This document shows, one piece after another, positions 19,954 through 32,636 of a DNA stretch of 64,000 nt. Below the pieces are notes generated by a model. That model had not been told where the DNA came from, searched no databases, and worked only from the letters and a program-made list of their open reading frames with translations. Positions within the stretch are counted from its first letter, which is position 1. The number at the start of each line of letters is the position of its first letter. The stretch is from Phytophthora colocasiae (lineage: Eukaryota; Oomycota; Peronosporomycetes; Peronosporales; Peronosporaceae): positions 186,001 through 250,000 of the forward strand of contig JAGKQI010000015.1 of assembly GCA_018806915.1 (NCBI GenBank), given 5' to 3'. Made by a program: the position numbers and the translations under genes.

Positions 19954-22900
19954 ATGAGACAGAAGCGTGGGCAAGTCGTCCAGATCACCGGATCACCGCA
20001 GACATCCAGATCACAATCCCGCAATTCACAACGGCACTTGTCGTCGAGTCGCGTTTCCGGATTCCATACATCCAAATGCCCATCACGCAAATGTCGAACG
20101 GTCCGGTTTCAGGCGTCCCACACTGTATCCAGGTTCTACCCACCCGGGTCTCACGTATCCGGGTTCACCCTATCCGGGTTCAGGAAGTCCAAATCACTAC
20201 ACTGGGTCACATTCCATCCATCAATTGGCTGACGTGGCTTCTCTTCTGCGTCCGGTCCCAAGCGCCCCGGTCCCAGCGCACGTCAAACGGCAAGAATCAT
20301 TCAGTCGGTCCACACACATTTCACAATTTCAATGCTCCAGATCACCCAAGCGATTCCGCACGATCACATCATGTCAGCAGACGCTCCTTCGACGTTCACG
20401 GCGCCTCCACCAGGCAAACACCTCGGTTGAGGGCGACACTGAGTGGCGCTGAGTCGCACCAGGACGACACGGCAGTGACAGGGGCCCCAGATAGCGTTGT
20501 TGATGAGGGGAGACATGGTGCCGAGGGCACGGAGGCGCCCGCCCGCAGGTGGAGGCGGAGGCGTCCCTGAGGACGATGATGAGCCACTCAATCGCGTCTA
20601 CCCGAAGTTTGTCACGCACAAGAGTGCGGGAGGAGTTCCAGGCTGTCCGAGGGCACCGCGTTCGGAAGTGAATCTTCGCGTCCCATCTACTTCAAGACTC
20701 CTCCATCCCACGAGCGCGACGACAACTTGCAAGTGGTCGGCGTTCCAGCTTCAACAGTGCATCGTGATGGCAACAGTTTTCTTCGGAACGGCTATGGCGG
20801 TTTGGAAGTCCTGATGCATTCTGAGAAGCTGTCCACCAGGGAAATGGCAGTGCTACACGACTTCTGCGCCGGTCATCTGGACCTTCGGGAATTCATCCTG
20901 ACACCTCGGCCAGCCTCGCTTCCGGATGACCAGCTTCACGCACTTCTGGATAGCGTCGCCGTCAAGAGGAGATCGCCAGCCTTGTTTCGAGTACGACCCT
21001 GAGAATCTCGCGCAGCGCGTTTTGGAACCGTCTCTGCTCTTCGGAAAGTCATCCAGAAGTGCATCCGGACGCAGTCACTGCTCGAAGATCAGGATCCGGA
21101 TCTCGTCAATGTCGGCAGGGTTCACGATGAGCTCGCCGAGCTCCGTCGGGACTATCAGTTGGTAACAAGTCATCTGGATTTTCGACACGCGGAAGCTGTT
21201 TCTGAGAAAGAAGAGGCTCTCCAGAACGCCCGTGACGACATCAAGCACCTGATGGAGGAGCATGACCGCGACAAGAGGGTCTCCGGAAGCAGGTCGAAGA
21301 TCTCACGAAGCGTTTGGATGATGTCCGGACGCAGAATCGCCTTCTGGAACACCGCATCCAGAAACTGGCCTTTAATGCTGTCGACGTCATGAACTTCCTT
21401 GGCGCCGGCGAAGGACAGTCGACTGTCACTGTGAAGTGGCAACGGCTTCTGGAACTCCTGAAGCACTTTCAGAACGGCACAACTGTTCCTTCGGAATGGC
21501 GTACAGTCATCAGTGTCATCGCCACGGATGACCCAGGACACACTTCGGCCCCTTTCGTCGAACTGCATCCTTCTCACGGAAGTGATGGCGGTGATGCCAA
21601 GGAGAGCGATTCGTCGTCGTATCTGGATCTGAGTCGTGGTTCTTCTGGCGCACCTGCATCCGGAAATCCAAGTTCCAAGTCTTCTTCCAAGCGCAAGCGT
21701 TCCAGTTCCGGATTCAAGTCTTCGAAGAAGGTCCCAAGGGCTCCCGACGTGATTCAGGCTCGTCCTTCTGAGTGGATTAAACATTCGGATGACGACTGTC
21801 ATGACAAATATCCTCTAGTCTGGACGGAGACACAAGCTCGAGAGTCCTTGACGGACTACCCGGTTGTCTGGAGTGACTTGCGTCTGGATCTTCAGAAACT
21901 CATGATGTCTGGAGTCAAGTATACCGGGGCTCTGGAATGGATTCGTGAAGACCGTGCAGTTCACGTGGCTTTCCAGTTGAAACCTCTCGTGGAGATGCTC
22001 ACTCGGATGATGTTCTGAAACAAGTTGGATGACATTCCGTGGACCAAGTACGTCCCGCGTCGGTACTTCCAGATGGCTGAAGGTGTTCTCGATGGACTTC
22101 AGGATGAAGGTATCGAGCCAGAGTACTGGGGACCTCTTGTGGATGGAAGACGACGTCGAAGATCCGGATCCGGAAGCCTTGGTTACGGAAACGGTGGATG
22201 ACAAGACAGTGGATGAAGACTTCATTCCAGATGAGACAGAGGTGGTGCATCCAGATGATGATCAGGGCCACTCAAGTTCCTCTCGCCGTGATCCTGACGT
22301 TCAGTCTCCGAAATCCAAGCGTCGTCGTTTCAACCGCTCTCCCAAGTCAGCATCCAGGGGCTATCGTGCACATGACCGGTCAACCTCCTATCTAGCTGCC
22401 AAAGACTTTGGGAACCTGACAAGACTCGACAAGCAGACCATCGAGAATCCGACCGAGGGAGTGGCATCTTGGCTCCACTACGGAGTTCGTATGAAGAAGA
22501 GATCCGACGTCCACAGCGACCACTCAGACTCTCGGGTTTCCGGATTCCGCTCCCAACAGGTTTGATTTCGACCTTCTGAAAGAGCGCTTCGTGATCCGGG
22601 CGTCCGAGCTTCCTCCGCTTCTGGATGAACGTCGCCCTTGGGAACACGCATACAGTTGTCGGCCTCGGGATCTACTCTTCCATAAGCGCAGCGATCTGGA
22701 TACGAACGCCTTGGAGGCTCTTGACACCTGGCTTTCTTTCGTGAGCGGTCATCTCCAGGCCTTCCTGGGAAGAAACTCATTGGCTCACGTTCGACACTTC
22801 CGAAGCTGTGCATCCGAAGCTCGTGCGGATCTATTCCGAGCGATCAGAAGCGCCACTCGTCCCTTAGGAAGAAGGCGATCCCGTTGCTCCAGAAGATCTC

Positions 22901-23195
22901 TTCCAAGCTTCCAAAAATCCATCTGGAATGAGACGTGCGTCTGGAAGTACCCTGCGAAACTTCTGTCACTGGATCCTGATGGATCCAGAACACTTCAAGC
23001 CTGGGACTTCGGAACCATACTCGCTCAAGGAACAGCTTGGGATTCTGGATGCCATGGAGCCTGCACGTGTTCAGTGGAGCTTCTCCACTTCGGATCAGGA
23101 TCGCATTGCTCATCTTCCACCGGAAGTCCAAAGCACCCTGATTCCTGCGGATCAGCGCATCCCGGATCGATGCCCTTTGGAACTACGGAAACTAG
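19954..23195 (+). pseudogene. aORF of unit B1, heavily frameshifted
   Basis: It has the same gene layout as unit B2. ATG 19954 lies 60 nt from the LTR edge, and an extra A just after it shifts the frame. Further slips occur near 20280, 20440, 20630, 20970, 21030, 21280, 21805, 22145, 22505, 22630 and 22770. TGA at 22016-22018 replaces a TGG kept in B2 and B3. It alone retains TGG at 22727-22731, where B2 and B3 have TGA, so the reading past that point is ancestral. Ends at TAG 23193-23195. Confidence 0.72.
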
Positions 23196-23459
23196 GAGGT
23201 GTAGTTCAGATCGAGTGAGTCTTCCAATTCTCCATGTTTTCCATACGTAATTCGTCACTAATCACTCGTAATACACCTCACTTCTCCGAAAGTCAGCTTT
23301 TGTTCATCTACTTCATATCCATCCTTCTGAAACCCAGGATTCCAAAGTTCCATCATAATCCGAAATCAGTTTCCAATCGTAATCAAATCAAAGTTCAATC
23401 GGTAGTCACAGTTCAGGAATCCCCTTCTCAAAACTTCCCGGATGATAGCATCCAGAAGT
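23196..23459. other. Spacer between convergent aORF and pol stops, unit B1
   Basis: AT-rich, no gene. It would hold the 3' ends of both the antisense and sense transcripts. The same spacer occurs at 35850-36126 and 51007-51270. Confidence 0.7.
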
Positions 23460-26400
23460 CTAGACTTGGGGATGGTCGTCCCCGGCTTGCATAGCCTGGA
23501 ACCTCGCTCGCGCCCTTGCCCCTTGATTAAATTCGTAAAGAAGGGCACCGCAGCTTAACTGTGACACTGGAAGCCATTCCAGATCCGGATAGCCTTTCCA
23601 TTTGACCAGGTATTCCCGATTCCTTTTCGACGTCCGAGTACGTTTGGACCATCGAAGATCCAAAATCTTTTCGACTTCGTACTCGTTCTCTTCGGCATCC
23701 GGATTCCAACTGTCTTCCGGAAGAAGGGCAGCGTCAAAGTCATCGTCCTCGTCCACTTGGATCTCCGTGGTAGAACGTTTCGGGAAGAGTGCTCGGGGTT
23801 TCAAGCGGCTGATATGCACCCAAGGCTTGACAAGATATCCCGTGCCCTCGACCTTGAGTTTCACCCGGAAGTCCTGATGCACTTCAGCAATCCGGAATGG
23901 TCCATGCCACATGTGGGCCAGTTTCTCATAGCCCAGTCTGGACTTTCGGAATATATAACCACACGGAATCGCCTTCCGAAAATCCGGATTTCAGCCTTTC
24001 CGAAAGCTCTTTCCACTTTTGCGTTTGGATTTCGGAACGGTGACGCTTGGCTTTCTTCTGAAGTCCTTCTGCAAAAGCCACAGCGTAGCTGTAGTCCCTC
24101 TGCATTTTTCGTCTCCATTCGTACGCTGACCTTTCAGGAATACTATGTGGCTTTGGACCCAGCATTGCTGAAATTGTACTCTGGGCGTCCCAACCATGAA
24201 TTAGATAGAAGGGGGTTTCCAGGCGCGTTGCATCGAAAGAGGTATTTAGAGCGAACATCAGCCTTTCCACATGGTCATCCCAATCACTTTGATCCGCTTC
24301 CATAATATACGCCCGGATGCTTCGAACTACCGTATGAACGGAACGTTCCTGCTGGCCATTTGCCTGCGGACGGTATCCCAATGTTGCCCTTTGGAGACTC
24401 CCAAGTAGATTCCGGAAGCACTCGAAGACGGCACTTATGAATCAGGGATCCTGATCGTGTCGGATCAGGAACTTGATCCAAACTTCTGGAATACCACTTG
24501 TTCATACACTTCTGCAACATCTTGGGCAGTCGTCGAAGACATGGGCTTACACATCACGTATCCGGAAAACATATCCTGGAAACAGGAGTAGGGAAAGTGT
24601 TTCCGCGTGCGGATTTTGGAAGGTGCGTCACGAAATCCATCGAGACAACTTCGAAAGGACATGATGGCTCGATGTTTCCAGGTGACGGACCTGGATTCGA
24701 GGCCGTCCCTTTCCGGATGCACAATCCACACACTCCTTCACATGACGTTCCACATCTGCATACATTCCAGGCCAATAGTATTCCGAAAGCAATTTCTCAT
24801 GGAGTCCTCCGGATGCCCTGGTGTCCACCTTGGAAATCTTCGAGGGCATAGTGAATCATATCAGAACGTAATGATTCCGCAACCACCAATCAAAGTTCAC
24901 CCAGAAAATCTCGAGGTAGCTTCTGGGCGACTGAGGAAATCCTGCAGAGAATGTATCTGGAATCCAAAGTGAACAAGTCAGCAACCTTGCAATCTTCCGG
25001 AGACGTTTATGCGAAAACCTCTGGAAATCCCCTTTCAGGAACGCCTTCAGCTCAGACAGGTATTCGTCGGCATCCTGATGGACCTTGATCCGTCTCCAAC
25101 GCTCGGCTTGAAGTTCCAATGGTCCCATCGGAGGGGCATCCGGATCGTTTCCTTCTGGATCCCCAGCTTCCGCAATGACAGCCATCACTCGCGCAGACTT
25201 TGGTAACGGTTCCGAATCTGGTCCGGGAAGGTCGTTGTCATCCGGGATTCCGGATTCCTGAATCTGGATATCTGAAGGATGGGCCTCCGACAGTTCTGAT
25301 TTCACCAACTTCTCTTGGATTTTAGAAACAAGTTCTAAATGCATCAGGTCACTTTCGTCGGAAACCTCCCAGGATTCTCCTTGAACCAATGTCTTGGTCG
25401 TCAGGTAGTCGGCAGTCTGATTGTACTCTCGTTTGAGATGCACAAATCTGACCTTCTGAAATCTGGATTTCAGAACTCTCCCGCTTCCGCAAGGTGTTTC
25501 TGAAGATGTGGTTGGTTACAGTTGATCAGTCCTTGTACTTGCTGAATCACAATTCTGGAATCTCCCACAACCACCAAATCCTGAATGCCTCTTCCAGGAT
25601 GCCATATTCATGCCCTTCAGAAGTCCATGGTACTCAGCTGTCATTCACGGTGACGTCATCCAGAATGAAAACCTCGGGCTTCCAGAACCTTCCATCCAGG
25701 TAGCTTCCAGAGAACACACCCGCAACTTCCTTTCCGGGTGGAAGTCTTGGCAGCACCATCGAAACTCAGGATAACACCTTCGTAGTTCGCTTCCAACATC
25801 TCGATGCTCACCACTGGCGGCTTCCGGATGCGTCCTTTCGAAGGGATCAGGATTCCGAAATCTTATCCAGATGCTCTCGTGTGGTTATCCCAGCACCCAT
25901 TATCGCAGCCAACCCGTCTTCGTCCCTTTGAACCTTCCGGATATCCAGATTCCAATGTGAAAGTGCAAGTCCCCAAGGAACACATCTACCATCAGCAGAC
26001 TTCTGAGGTGATGACCCACTTCAGGACGGAGTATCGGGTGTACACAATCAGTTCGGACTGCTCAATCAGCGTCCGGAAGACCTGAAGTACTCTCAGGATC
26101 GCAATGACTTCCTTTTCCGCAATATGATAACGGATTTCGGAATCATTCAGGACGCGGCCAGTATACCGGACAGGGTGGATCACACCGTTGTATTCCTGAC
26201 CGAGGACAGCACATGCGGCCCATGCATTGGCATGCGGAATGATCACGAATGGTCGATTTCTATCAGGATGCCGAAGCAATGGGGTCGAGACGATCTTGTG
26301 CTTCCAGGATTCCAAATGCCTCCTTCGCCTGATCCAAATTCTTCCCGCCCTGATCTGCTCATCCGAAAGTTCATAGAGAACAGCGGCAATAACCGGGAAG

Positions 26401-27905
26401 TCTTCAATGAATTTGTGATAGTAGTTCAGGCTTCCGAGGAACGACTGCACCCCTTTCAGGGTTTCCGGAAACGGAAGATCCAAAACACCTTTTGCAATCT
26501 TCGGGGTAGCTCGGATTCCTTCAGCACTGATTTCGTGGGACAGGTACGGGATGGCTAGCTTTCCAAATTCACTCTTCGGGAGGCTCACCGAGATGTTCCA
26601 ATAACGCAGTCTGAATAGTAGTGCATCCAGATCTTCACATAACTGATCCCAAGTCGGCGCGCCGTGAGCGATATCGTCGATATACGAACTGCGTCCCAGT
26701 ACCGGGTTCATCTGTGAAGGAGCTGGGATATTCCTCTGGAACACGGTCATTATATCTGAGAGAATTGGCACTTGGATTCCTGAAGGGGAACTTCCAGATT
26801 CTAAACTTCCAGAATCCAGATTTTCAGATGGAGTCAACTTCAGAAAATCCAAGACTTCCTGATCCACTTCTGCTTCCTCTTCCGGGGATAGGCGCACAAA
26901 CCCCCACAAGCAGTTATTGATTACTGCCTGATATACCAAAGGGGCGTTCTTCAAACCGAATGGCATCCGGATCCACTGAAAGTGTCCAAATGGGCACACG
27001 AAAGCGGAGATCAGCTTGGCACGTTCAGACATCCTGATAGCCCAGAATCCACTGGCCATATCCAAACTCATGAACCACATTGCGCTTTCGAAGCCAATCA
27101 GGAGATCGTCAATCAGGGGAAGCGGATAGTTGGATAACACAATAAATCCGTTTACCACGATAGTCAATACACATCCGGATGTCAACACCGTTCTTCTTCA
27201 GGACAATAACAATCGGGGATGCCCATGGAGATTCCGAGTGCTCGATCAATCCAGTTTCCAAAAGCTTCTTCAGAAGTTCGTACACTTTGACCGCTAAGTG
27301 AGGAGCGATAGAACGTGGGCGTTGCGCGACAGGTTTAGCCGTTCCAACATCCAGATCGCAAATCACACCTCTGGCGGGGCTGGGCTGCATTTCCGTCGCC
27401 CAGAAAAATACTGTGATGCCGTTTCAGGATTCCTCGAAGCTTTCAGCTCTTCTTCTGGAGTAGTTCTTTCCGGATTCTCCCACATCTGCCTTCTCGATAT
27501 CACACTTCGGACTTAGCTCGTGTACTTCCGGAAAACATGACGAGTTGATCCTTCAAGTGTGACAACATATCACTCCCTTCATGCACATACACAGCTGGTT
27601 CCAAGGCGAGCTCTTCCGCATTCAGATGCAGACACCTGACAAACTTCGTTTCCAACTTCAGGATGGCCTTCTTCACAACTTCCAGATTAAATTGTCTTCC
27701 TGATGGATCCGTTCCAGAATCCTCTTCTGCGTCTAAATTGTCTTCCTGATGGATCCGTTCCAGAATCCTCTTCTGCGTCTGGAATCTCGTCCCTTGGCAC
27801 ATTCTCATCCATGGAGATCGCATCAAACCACTCGTCACCGTCGGAATCCAGAAAACCATCGCCTTCTGGAACCTGTTGTCTTCCTGAAGTCTCATTCGAA
27901 ATTCC
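23460..27905 (-). pseudogene. pol: Pol of unit B1: RT to chromodomain, protease deleted
   Basis: From 27905 downward: the spacer with the 46-bp duplication, RT (CIDYR, then after the family-wide slip DMASGFW, MPFGLKNA and SYIDDI at about 26680), RNase H, second RNase H, integrase and chromodomain ending at TAG 23460-23462. The longest intact piece is 25992-27188. Single-base slips split the RNase H and integrase parts. The junction at 27905/27906 joins this spacer straight to mid-gag, removing 2,632 bp compared with unit B2, including protease and zinc knuckles. Confidence 0.85.
27690..27782. repeat. 46-bp tandem duplication upstream of RT, unit B1
   Basis: Two consecutive copies of a 46-nt segment encoding DAEEDSGTDPSGRQ. 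As 46 is not a multiple of three, the duplication shifts the frame between the protease spacer and RT. It is present in all three large B units. Confidence 0.88.
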
Positions 27906-30801
27906 ACGTTGAACCCCGCTTCGACGATCCAGACTCCTTGGACGAACGCTTCTTCGAGCCATCCTCACCTGAACGCTTCCGGATACCCCGGCTCTCGCTT
28001 CCAGACGCCTCTCTCCTTCTGGATGTCGATTCCTTCTTCACCACGAGCGCCTGGGGTGTCGAGGACTTGGCCACTTGAGCCCTAGGGGTCTTGGATTCAC
28101 GAGTGACCAGTTGGAGAGCTGCCTCAAGCTGTGCGGCAAAGGCTTCATCTGGATTCCCAACATCTGTTTTACGAGAACTCAGATGGGATGCACCTCGGGA
28201 TGCGTTACTGGATACTGGGTACAGAGTCGGATGATAGGACGCACCTGATTCCTGAGAATCATGATTACGCCCATCTGTCTCAGCTGCGACAGGGGTCTTG
28301 GCAGTCACCGATTTCAGGTCGCGAACTTGGGTGGCCAAAACTTCTGGACAGCCCTCGCTGCTTCTCCGTCCTTCTTCCGCGCAGACTCCGAGGCTTCGAG
28401 TTCTTGCTGAAGCTCCTTCACCTTCGCGTCCTTGGAGGAGCTCGACTTGGCGGCGGAACCTCGAACTGCTTCCGGGTGCCGCTTGTGAGATTGGTGTCCG
28501 GATGACCGAACCTCCAGATTCTTGACTGTCAAGCGTGAATCCTCGTCCGAGACCAGATCTGGGATCGCTTCCTTCTTCTGGAAGAGTCTTTGAAACTTGG
28601 AATCCAGAAGGCGTTCAAGCTTCGCATTCAGATCGCCTGACATCCTCTCCAGCGCAGACCCTTGCTGATCTTCCATCCTGGCCATGACCTTCTGGAAGTT
28701 GGAACATGGTGTTCAGGGCAACTTGCGTGGATCCAGAACTGGCGGACTTCGAAGAGCGCTCAGACCTTGCTGAAGTTTCTGGAACTTCACGATCCCAACT
28801 CCCAGACTTCTGAATGCCTCGTGATCGGGATGCGTCTACAGCCTGGGATTCCTGGAAGCATTTCTCGCCTCCTTGAAGATGACTTTGTACGCTTCTTCCT
28901 GGGCTTCTCGCGATTCAAGTCTGATCCCTGCGGGACGTCTTGATCTTCGGCTTCCGGGTTCCTGTGGGAAATCTCAAAAGCGATTCCAGAATCCATCGGC
29001 GCAGCACTTCCAGATCCCCGTGCGGTCATCGCCATCGGCCTGAAGGCGGAGAATGGCATATGCGTTCCTGCACTTCTGCTCATCCCGAATCCAGAAGAAT
29101 CCGAGGTGCTCTTCTCTGGAAGTCCGAGTTCCGGAAGTCGCACTCGCCATTGACTCACTTGATCCTCCGGAAGTCTCGAACATACTTGAGGTACGTGCCG
29201 AATTCGTCCTATCAGAAAGACTATGGTACGAAGACATGTGACTTCCGGATTCCAGATCCGCTTCCAGATTCCGGACTAGCGAAGATGGCACAGACTGCAG
29301 GGATGAGGGCGACGACGACGGGATTGACGACGGCGGTGGCCGAGGCATCACACGTTGCACTCGGCTTCGGCCGGATTTCCTGATAGGTGGGTCCGCGAGG
29401 ACTCCGAACCTTCCGGAATCCAGATGCCTTCAGTTGTCTAGTGAAGTCTCGTCCCAGCAGAGATACCTCGTAATCCGACATGAATACACCTTCACCCTGA
29501 AATTGGGCTTCCGGATGTACTTGACAAAGTCGTTCCCTTCCAGTTGCCATCAGGATTCTGGGCGTACTCCTGAGCTCGCGTCACTAGTTGTCTCCATTCG
29601 ATTATCTCCACGACCAATAGCTGCAACATTTCCCAACAACTTGCCGAACCAGATCCGGGTGCACTTTGAAAACTCGCGTCCGGAACCATCCAGGCACCAA
29701 ATTCACAAATCCAAATCCCGCTTCGAAAAGCATTGTCTGCAGGACTGCGATGCATTCACGAGGCGAAAACTCCTCCGGCGGGATCATGGCACCCTGAAGA
29801 TCTTGTGCCCTTCCAAATGACCGACGTTGAATCTGGAGTTCTGAAATCCAGGCGTCCGTCTGAGCCGGCATCAACATCCGGCGGTTCAGGTGTTCCGAAG
29901 TCATCAAGGCAGCCTGGAATGAAACCTTCAGGATTCAGGTATAGTGGCGGCCAATCATATCCGACATCAGGTGCGAAGCTCCTTTCGGAGTTGTCACGTT
30001 CCCAACGCCTCACTTGTTCAGCCACATATGCCTTCATCTGGATTCCGCTCATCTGACTTCCGGCGTCCTCGGCGGTGCTTCCGGAGATTCTTCCATTCTG
30101 GAATCCGGAAAACCAAACCTGGCAGCTTCTTGACGAGGCGCTTCTGGGGCGCCGAGAACGGCGGCTCATCAGGATACAATGTTGGCATCCGGATTTCCGG
30201 AATCACTGGCGAAGACAATGTTGGTATCCTCAAGCACAGTTTCTTCCTGAACCGGCGACAACGGGCGAGCTTCCTGCTTGACTCTGTGGCGACTCTTCCT
30301 CGAACATCAGGTTCGGCATCTGATTCTCGCACCTTCCGGAGGAGAGTCCTGAATTCTATCCTCCGTAGGGTCTTCGATCTCGACAGCATCATCTCTCGAT
30401 GCTTCTCTTCCAGAATCTTCAGCATCACTTCCGACGACCTCAGACTTCCTCACCAGCCGTGAACTCCTCCAGACCGGACTCGTTCTCGGCTTCCACATCC
30501 GGATCACCTTCCGATCCGGACTCTTCTGCATCCAGATCCGACATGGATCCAGATTCCTCCTGCTCAGGGTCGTTGTCTCCTTCCGAAATCTCTTCCGAAT
30601 CACTTCCATCCAGACTTGCGTGGTGCGCTTCCTGAACGGAGGATTCAGATTCTTCTTCCAGATGATCCGACGACTCCTTCGCCTCTTGGGCAGCCCTTCG
30701 CTTCGCAGCGTTGGCCTGACGAGCTTTCTTCATGATAGTATCCAAATCCTCATGCTCTTCAGGCTGCTGCCCCTTCAACCACGCGACGATCTGGATGCCA
30801 T
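27906..30801 (-). pseudogene. gag: Gag of unit B1, 3' truncated
   Basis: ATG 30801 opens the protein at MASRSSRRLKG. The acidic N-terminal segment, globular domain, Ser-rich part and coiled-coil segments are recognisable but split by many one-base slips. The C-terminal capsid-like domain and zinc knuckles are lost in the 2.6 kb deletion ending at 27906. It is the most decayed of the gag copies. Confidence 0.78.
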
Positions 30802-30946
30802 TCCGCTTCCAGAATCCGCGTCTCCTCCTCTGCGTGCGCTTTCACTTCCAATAATCACAACTACGATCAGAAAGTTAGTTAGCACTCAGAACCCCTGAAA
30901 CTAATCAAAAAATATATAAAAATAACTCGGTAAAACCCTTTCGGTA

Positions 30947-30968
30947 TCGAATCCAGGCACGCGCACCA
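30947..30968 (-). promoter_or_regulatory. Primer binding site (PBS), unit B1
   Basis: Two nt inside the LTR edge, the - strand reads TGGTGCGCGTGCC followed by GGATTCGA after one T. The + strand is a tRNA 3' end: T-loop TCGAATCC, acceptor strand, then terminal CCA. The 22-nt match spans the acceptor stem into the T-loop. The tRNA identity was not determined. The gag leader that follows to ATG 30801 is short. Confidence 0.8.
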
Positions 30969-30970
30969 GC

Positions 30971-32576
30971 TGTGACGAGGTGGGTGAACACTTTCCGGAC
31001 TTTCTGAAAGAAAAACCCGGTCGCCCAGAACGTATAGCTGGTGGCCAGTCCGATTCTGGAAGGAAACTTCCAGATGACACTTGAGAACTGGGGTCAGTCT
31101 CTACCTTCCGGGATCCAAATGGGTATCCGGAAGGCGGAGTTGGCGTGTGACCTTGTGGTTATCCTCCTTGGTGTCGTTTGTCTTCGAGTATCCGAAGGGT
31201 ATTACCAGGTGAGTTACTTTCAGGTGTGATCAGATCCAAAGATCCAAAGTACCAAAAGTACTTCCAAATGCAGTTGGTTTTCTGGAAGGCAAAAGACTAT
31301 TAGCAGAGTCCTCTTCCAACAGTTAACCAATACAATACAGAGAGTTAATATGCAAAACACGCAGCCGCTCTTATTCTTTGTGGCCCTCGAGCGGTGGGCA
31401 CTCCCAATGCCAGTCGACGGGGTCTACTTCCGGAACACAGACTCAGTTCCGGGACCCTAACAAGCGCACCACTTCCGGATAACCACTTGGTTTCCGGAAG
31501 ACAATATCTGAAGATCAGGGATATCCAGATGCCTGTATATCCAAATATCCAAAATCCAAATGCAATCTAGACTAGGAATCCAGATGCAAACGTCCAATCA
31601 CACAGTAGTTAATTCAATACAGTTCCAAGGGGCCAACTACTAACAACCTCCCAAAACGCAGTTATAATATGAAATGTGAATCCGGAATCCGGATTCCAAC
31701 TGGAAATATGAAATAGGAAGATCCCTTCCGGATGCGCCGCCGGATCACTTACCCAACTTGGTCTCGAACCTTTGGTGGAGAGTCCCGCGGCGCTGTACGC
31801 AGTCGACGCGGCCGTACGCTGGCTCAGCTAACTCGAAGCCCTCTGACAAGAGGCTGGTCCGCAGTGCTTTGCAGTATCTTCCAGGAAAACCTTCCAGAAG
31901 ACCACTTGCGCCCTTGGTGGCAAATTGAACTCTCTGTTATTTATATACAAGTCTTCTGCTAAAGATTCTGCTAACATCTTGTTTTCACTATAGGAAGCGC
32001 ACACTCATCAGGAGGCGCGTGTCTCTGGCGCGGAACCCTGAAGAATTCCGGCTGGTGCCGAACACATCCTGGTCGGTCGTCTTGGTCGGTCGGTCTTGAC
32101 TTGGCTTGAGTATACTCCGAACCTCAATGTCCATACTGGGTACAAATCAGGCAGGGTCCGGACGCCTTTGGTCATCTGGATTCCTGATCCTTGGAATCCG
32201 GAAGTCCTCAGTTCAGCACTGGAAGCATGTATCCGGAATACACTTGGTCTGTGTATGGGCGACTGGATTCTTGAGCCCTTAGCCCTGACTGGAATGGCAT
32301 CCAGATTCCCGAAATCTGGATCTGGATTCCGAAGTACGCACCAGGAATTCACTTGGGCACCACATGGTGGACTTGATTCCTGAATAGTGGACTCCGATCG
32401 TGGTCGGGCATCCGGATTCTGGAAGTCCGGATTCCGGAAGTCCTAAAGCAATAAGGTGAAAATGTGTTCCACAGCTCAGTCCCAGGTACTCGATGCCTCA
32501 GCCAATCACCTCTCGACATATTGGGTGGCTCTGGGAGGCGGTGTCCAGATAGAAAATTTGAATCCACAGCTTCACA
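30971..32576 (-). repeat. LTR B-2 (1,606 bp), shared by units B1 and B2
   Basis: It has the same ends as LTR B-1 and few differences from it. It serves as the upstream LTR of B1 and as the downstream LTR of B2. A TATATAAATA candidate lies at 31938-31947 (- strand). Donor-like and acceptor-like + strand sites are at 31209 and 31993. Confidence 0.88.
31938..31947 (-). promoter_or_regulatory. TATA box candidate, LTR B-2
   Basis: TATATAAATA on the - strand, at the same LTR position as in B-1 and B-3. Confidence 0.5.
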
Positions 32577-32590
32577 ACCGTCCCTCTCGT
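32577..32590 (-). promoter_or_regulatory. Polypurine tract, unit B2 (complement)
   Basis: ACCGTCCCTCTCGT follows the LTR end TTCACA, as in unit B1. Confidence 0.72.
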
Positions 32591-32636
32591 CAGGAGCTGT
32601 CATTGAGGAATTTACCTCCGAGCTTGACAGGTCCTT

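Noticed and set aside
19773..20570. A 265-codon + strand frame over LTR B-1 and the aORF start as a separate gene
   Set aside because: It runs in different frames relative to the aORF of B2 because of an inserted base, and it crosses the LTR edge and PPT.
28787..30778. Long + strand frames opposite gag, such as those at 29733-30462 and 45046-46008
   Set aside because: They are shadows of the acidic, Ser-rich gag frame on the other strand and contain runs expected from its complement.
30941..30968. A tRNA gene before the LTR
   Set aside because: Only the 3' end of a tRNA is present and its place next to the LTR fits a primer binding site.
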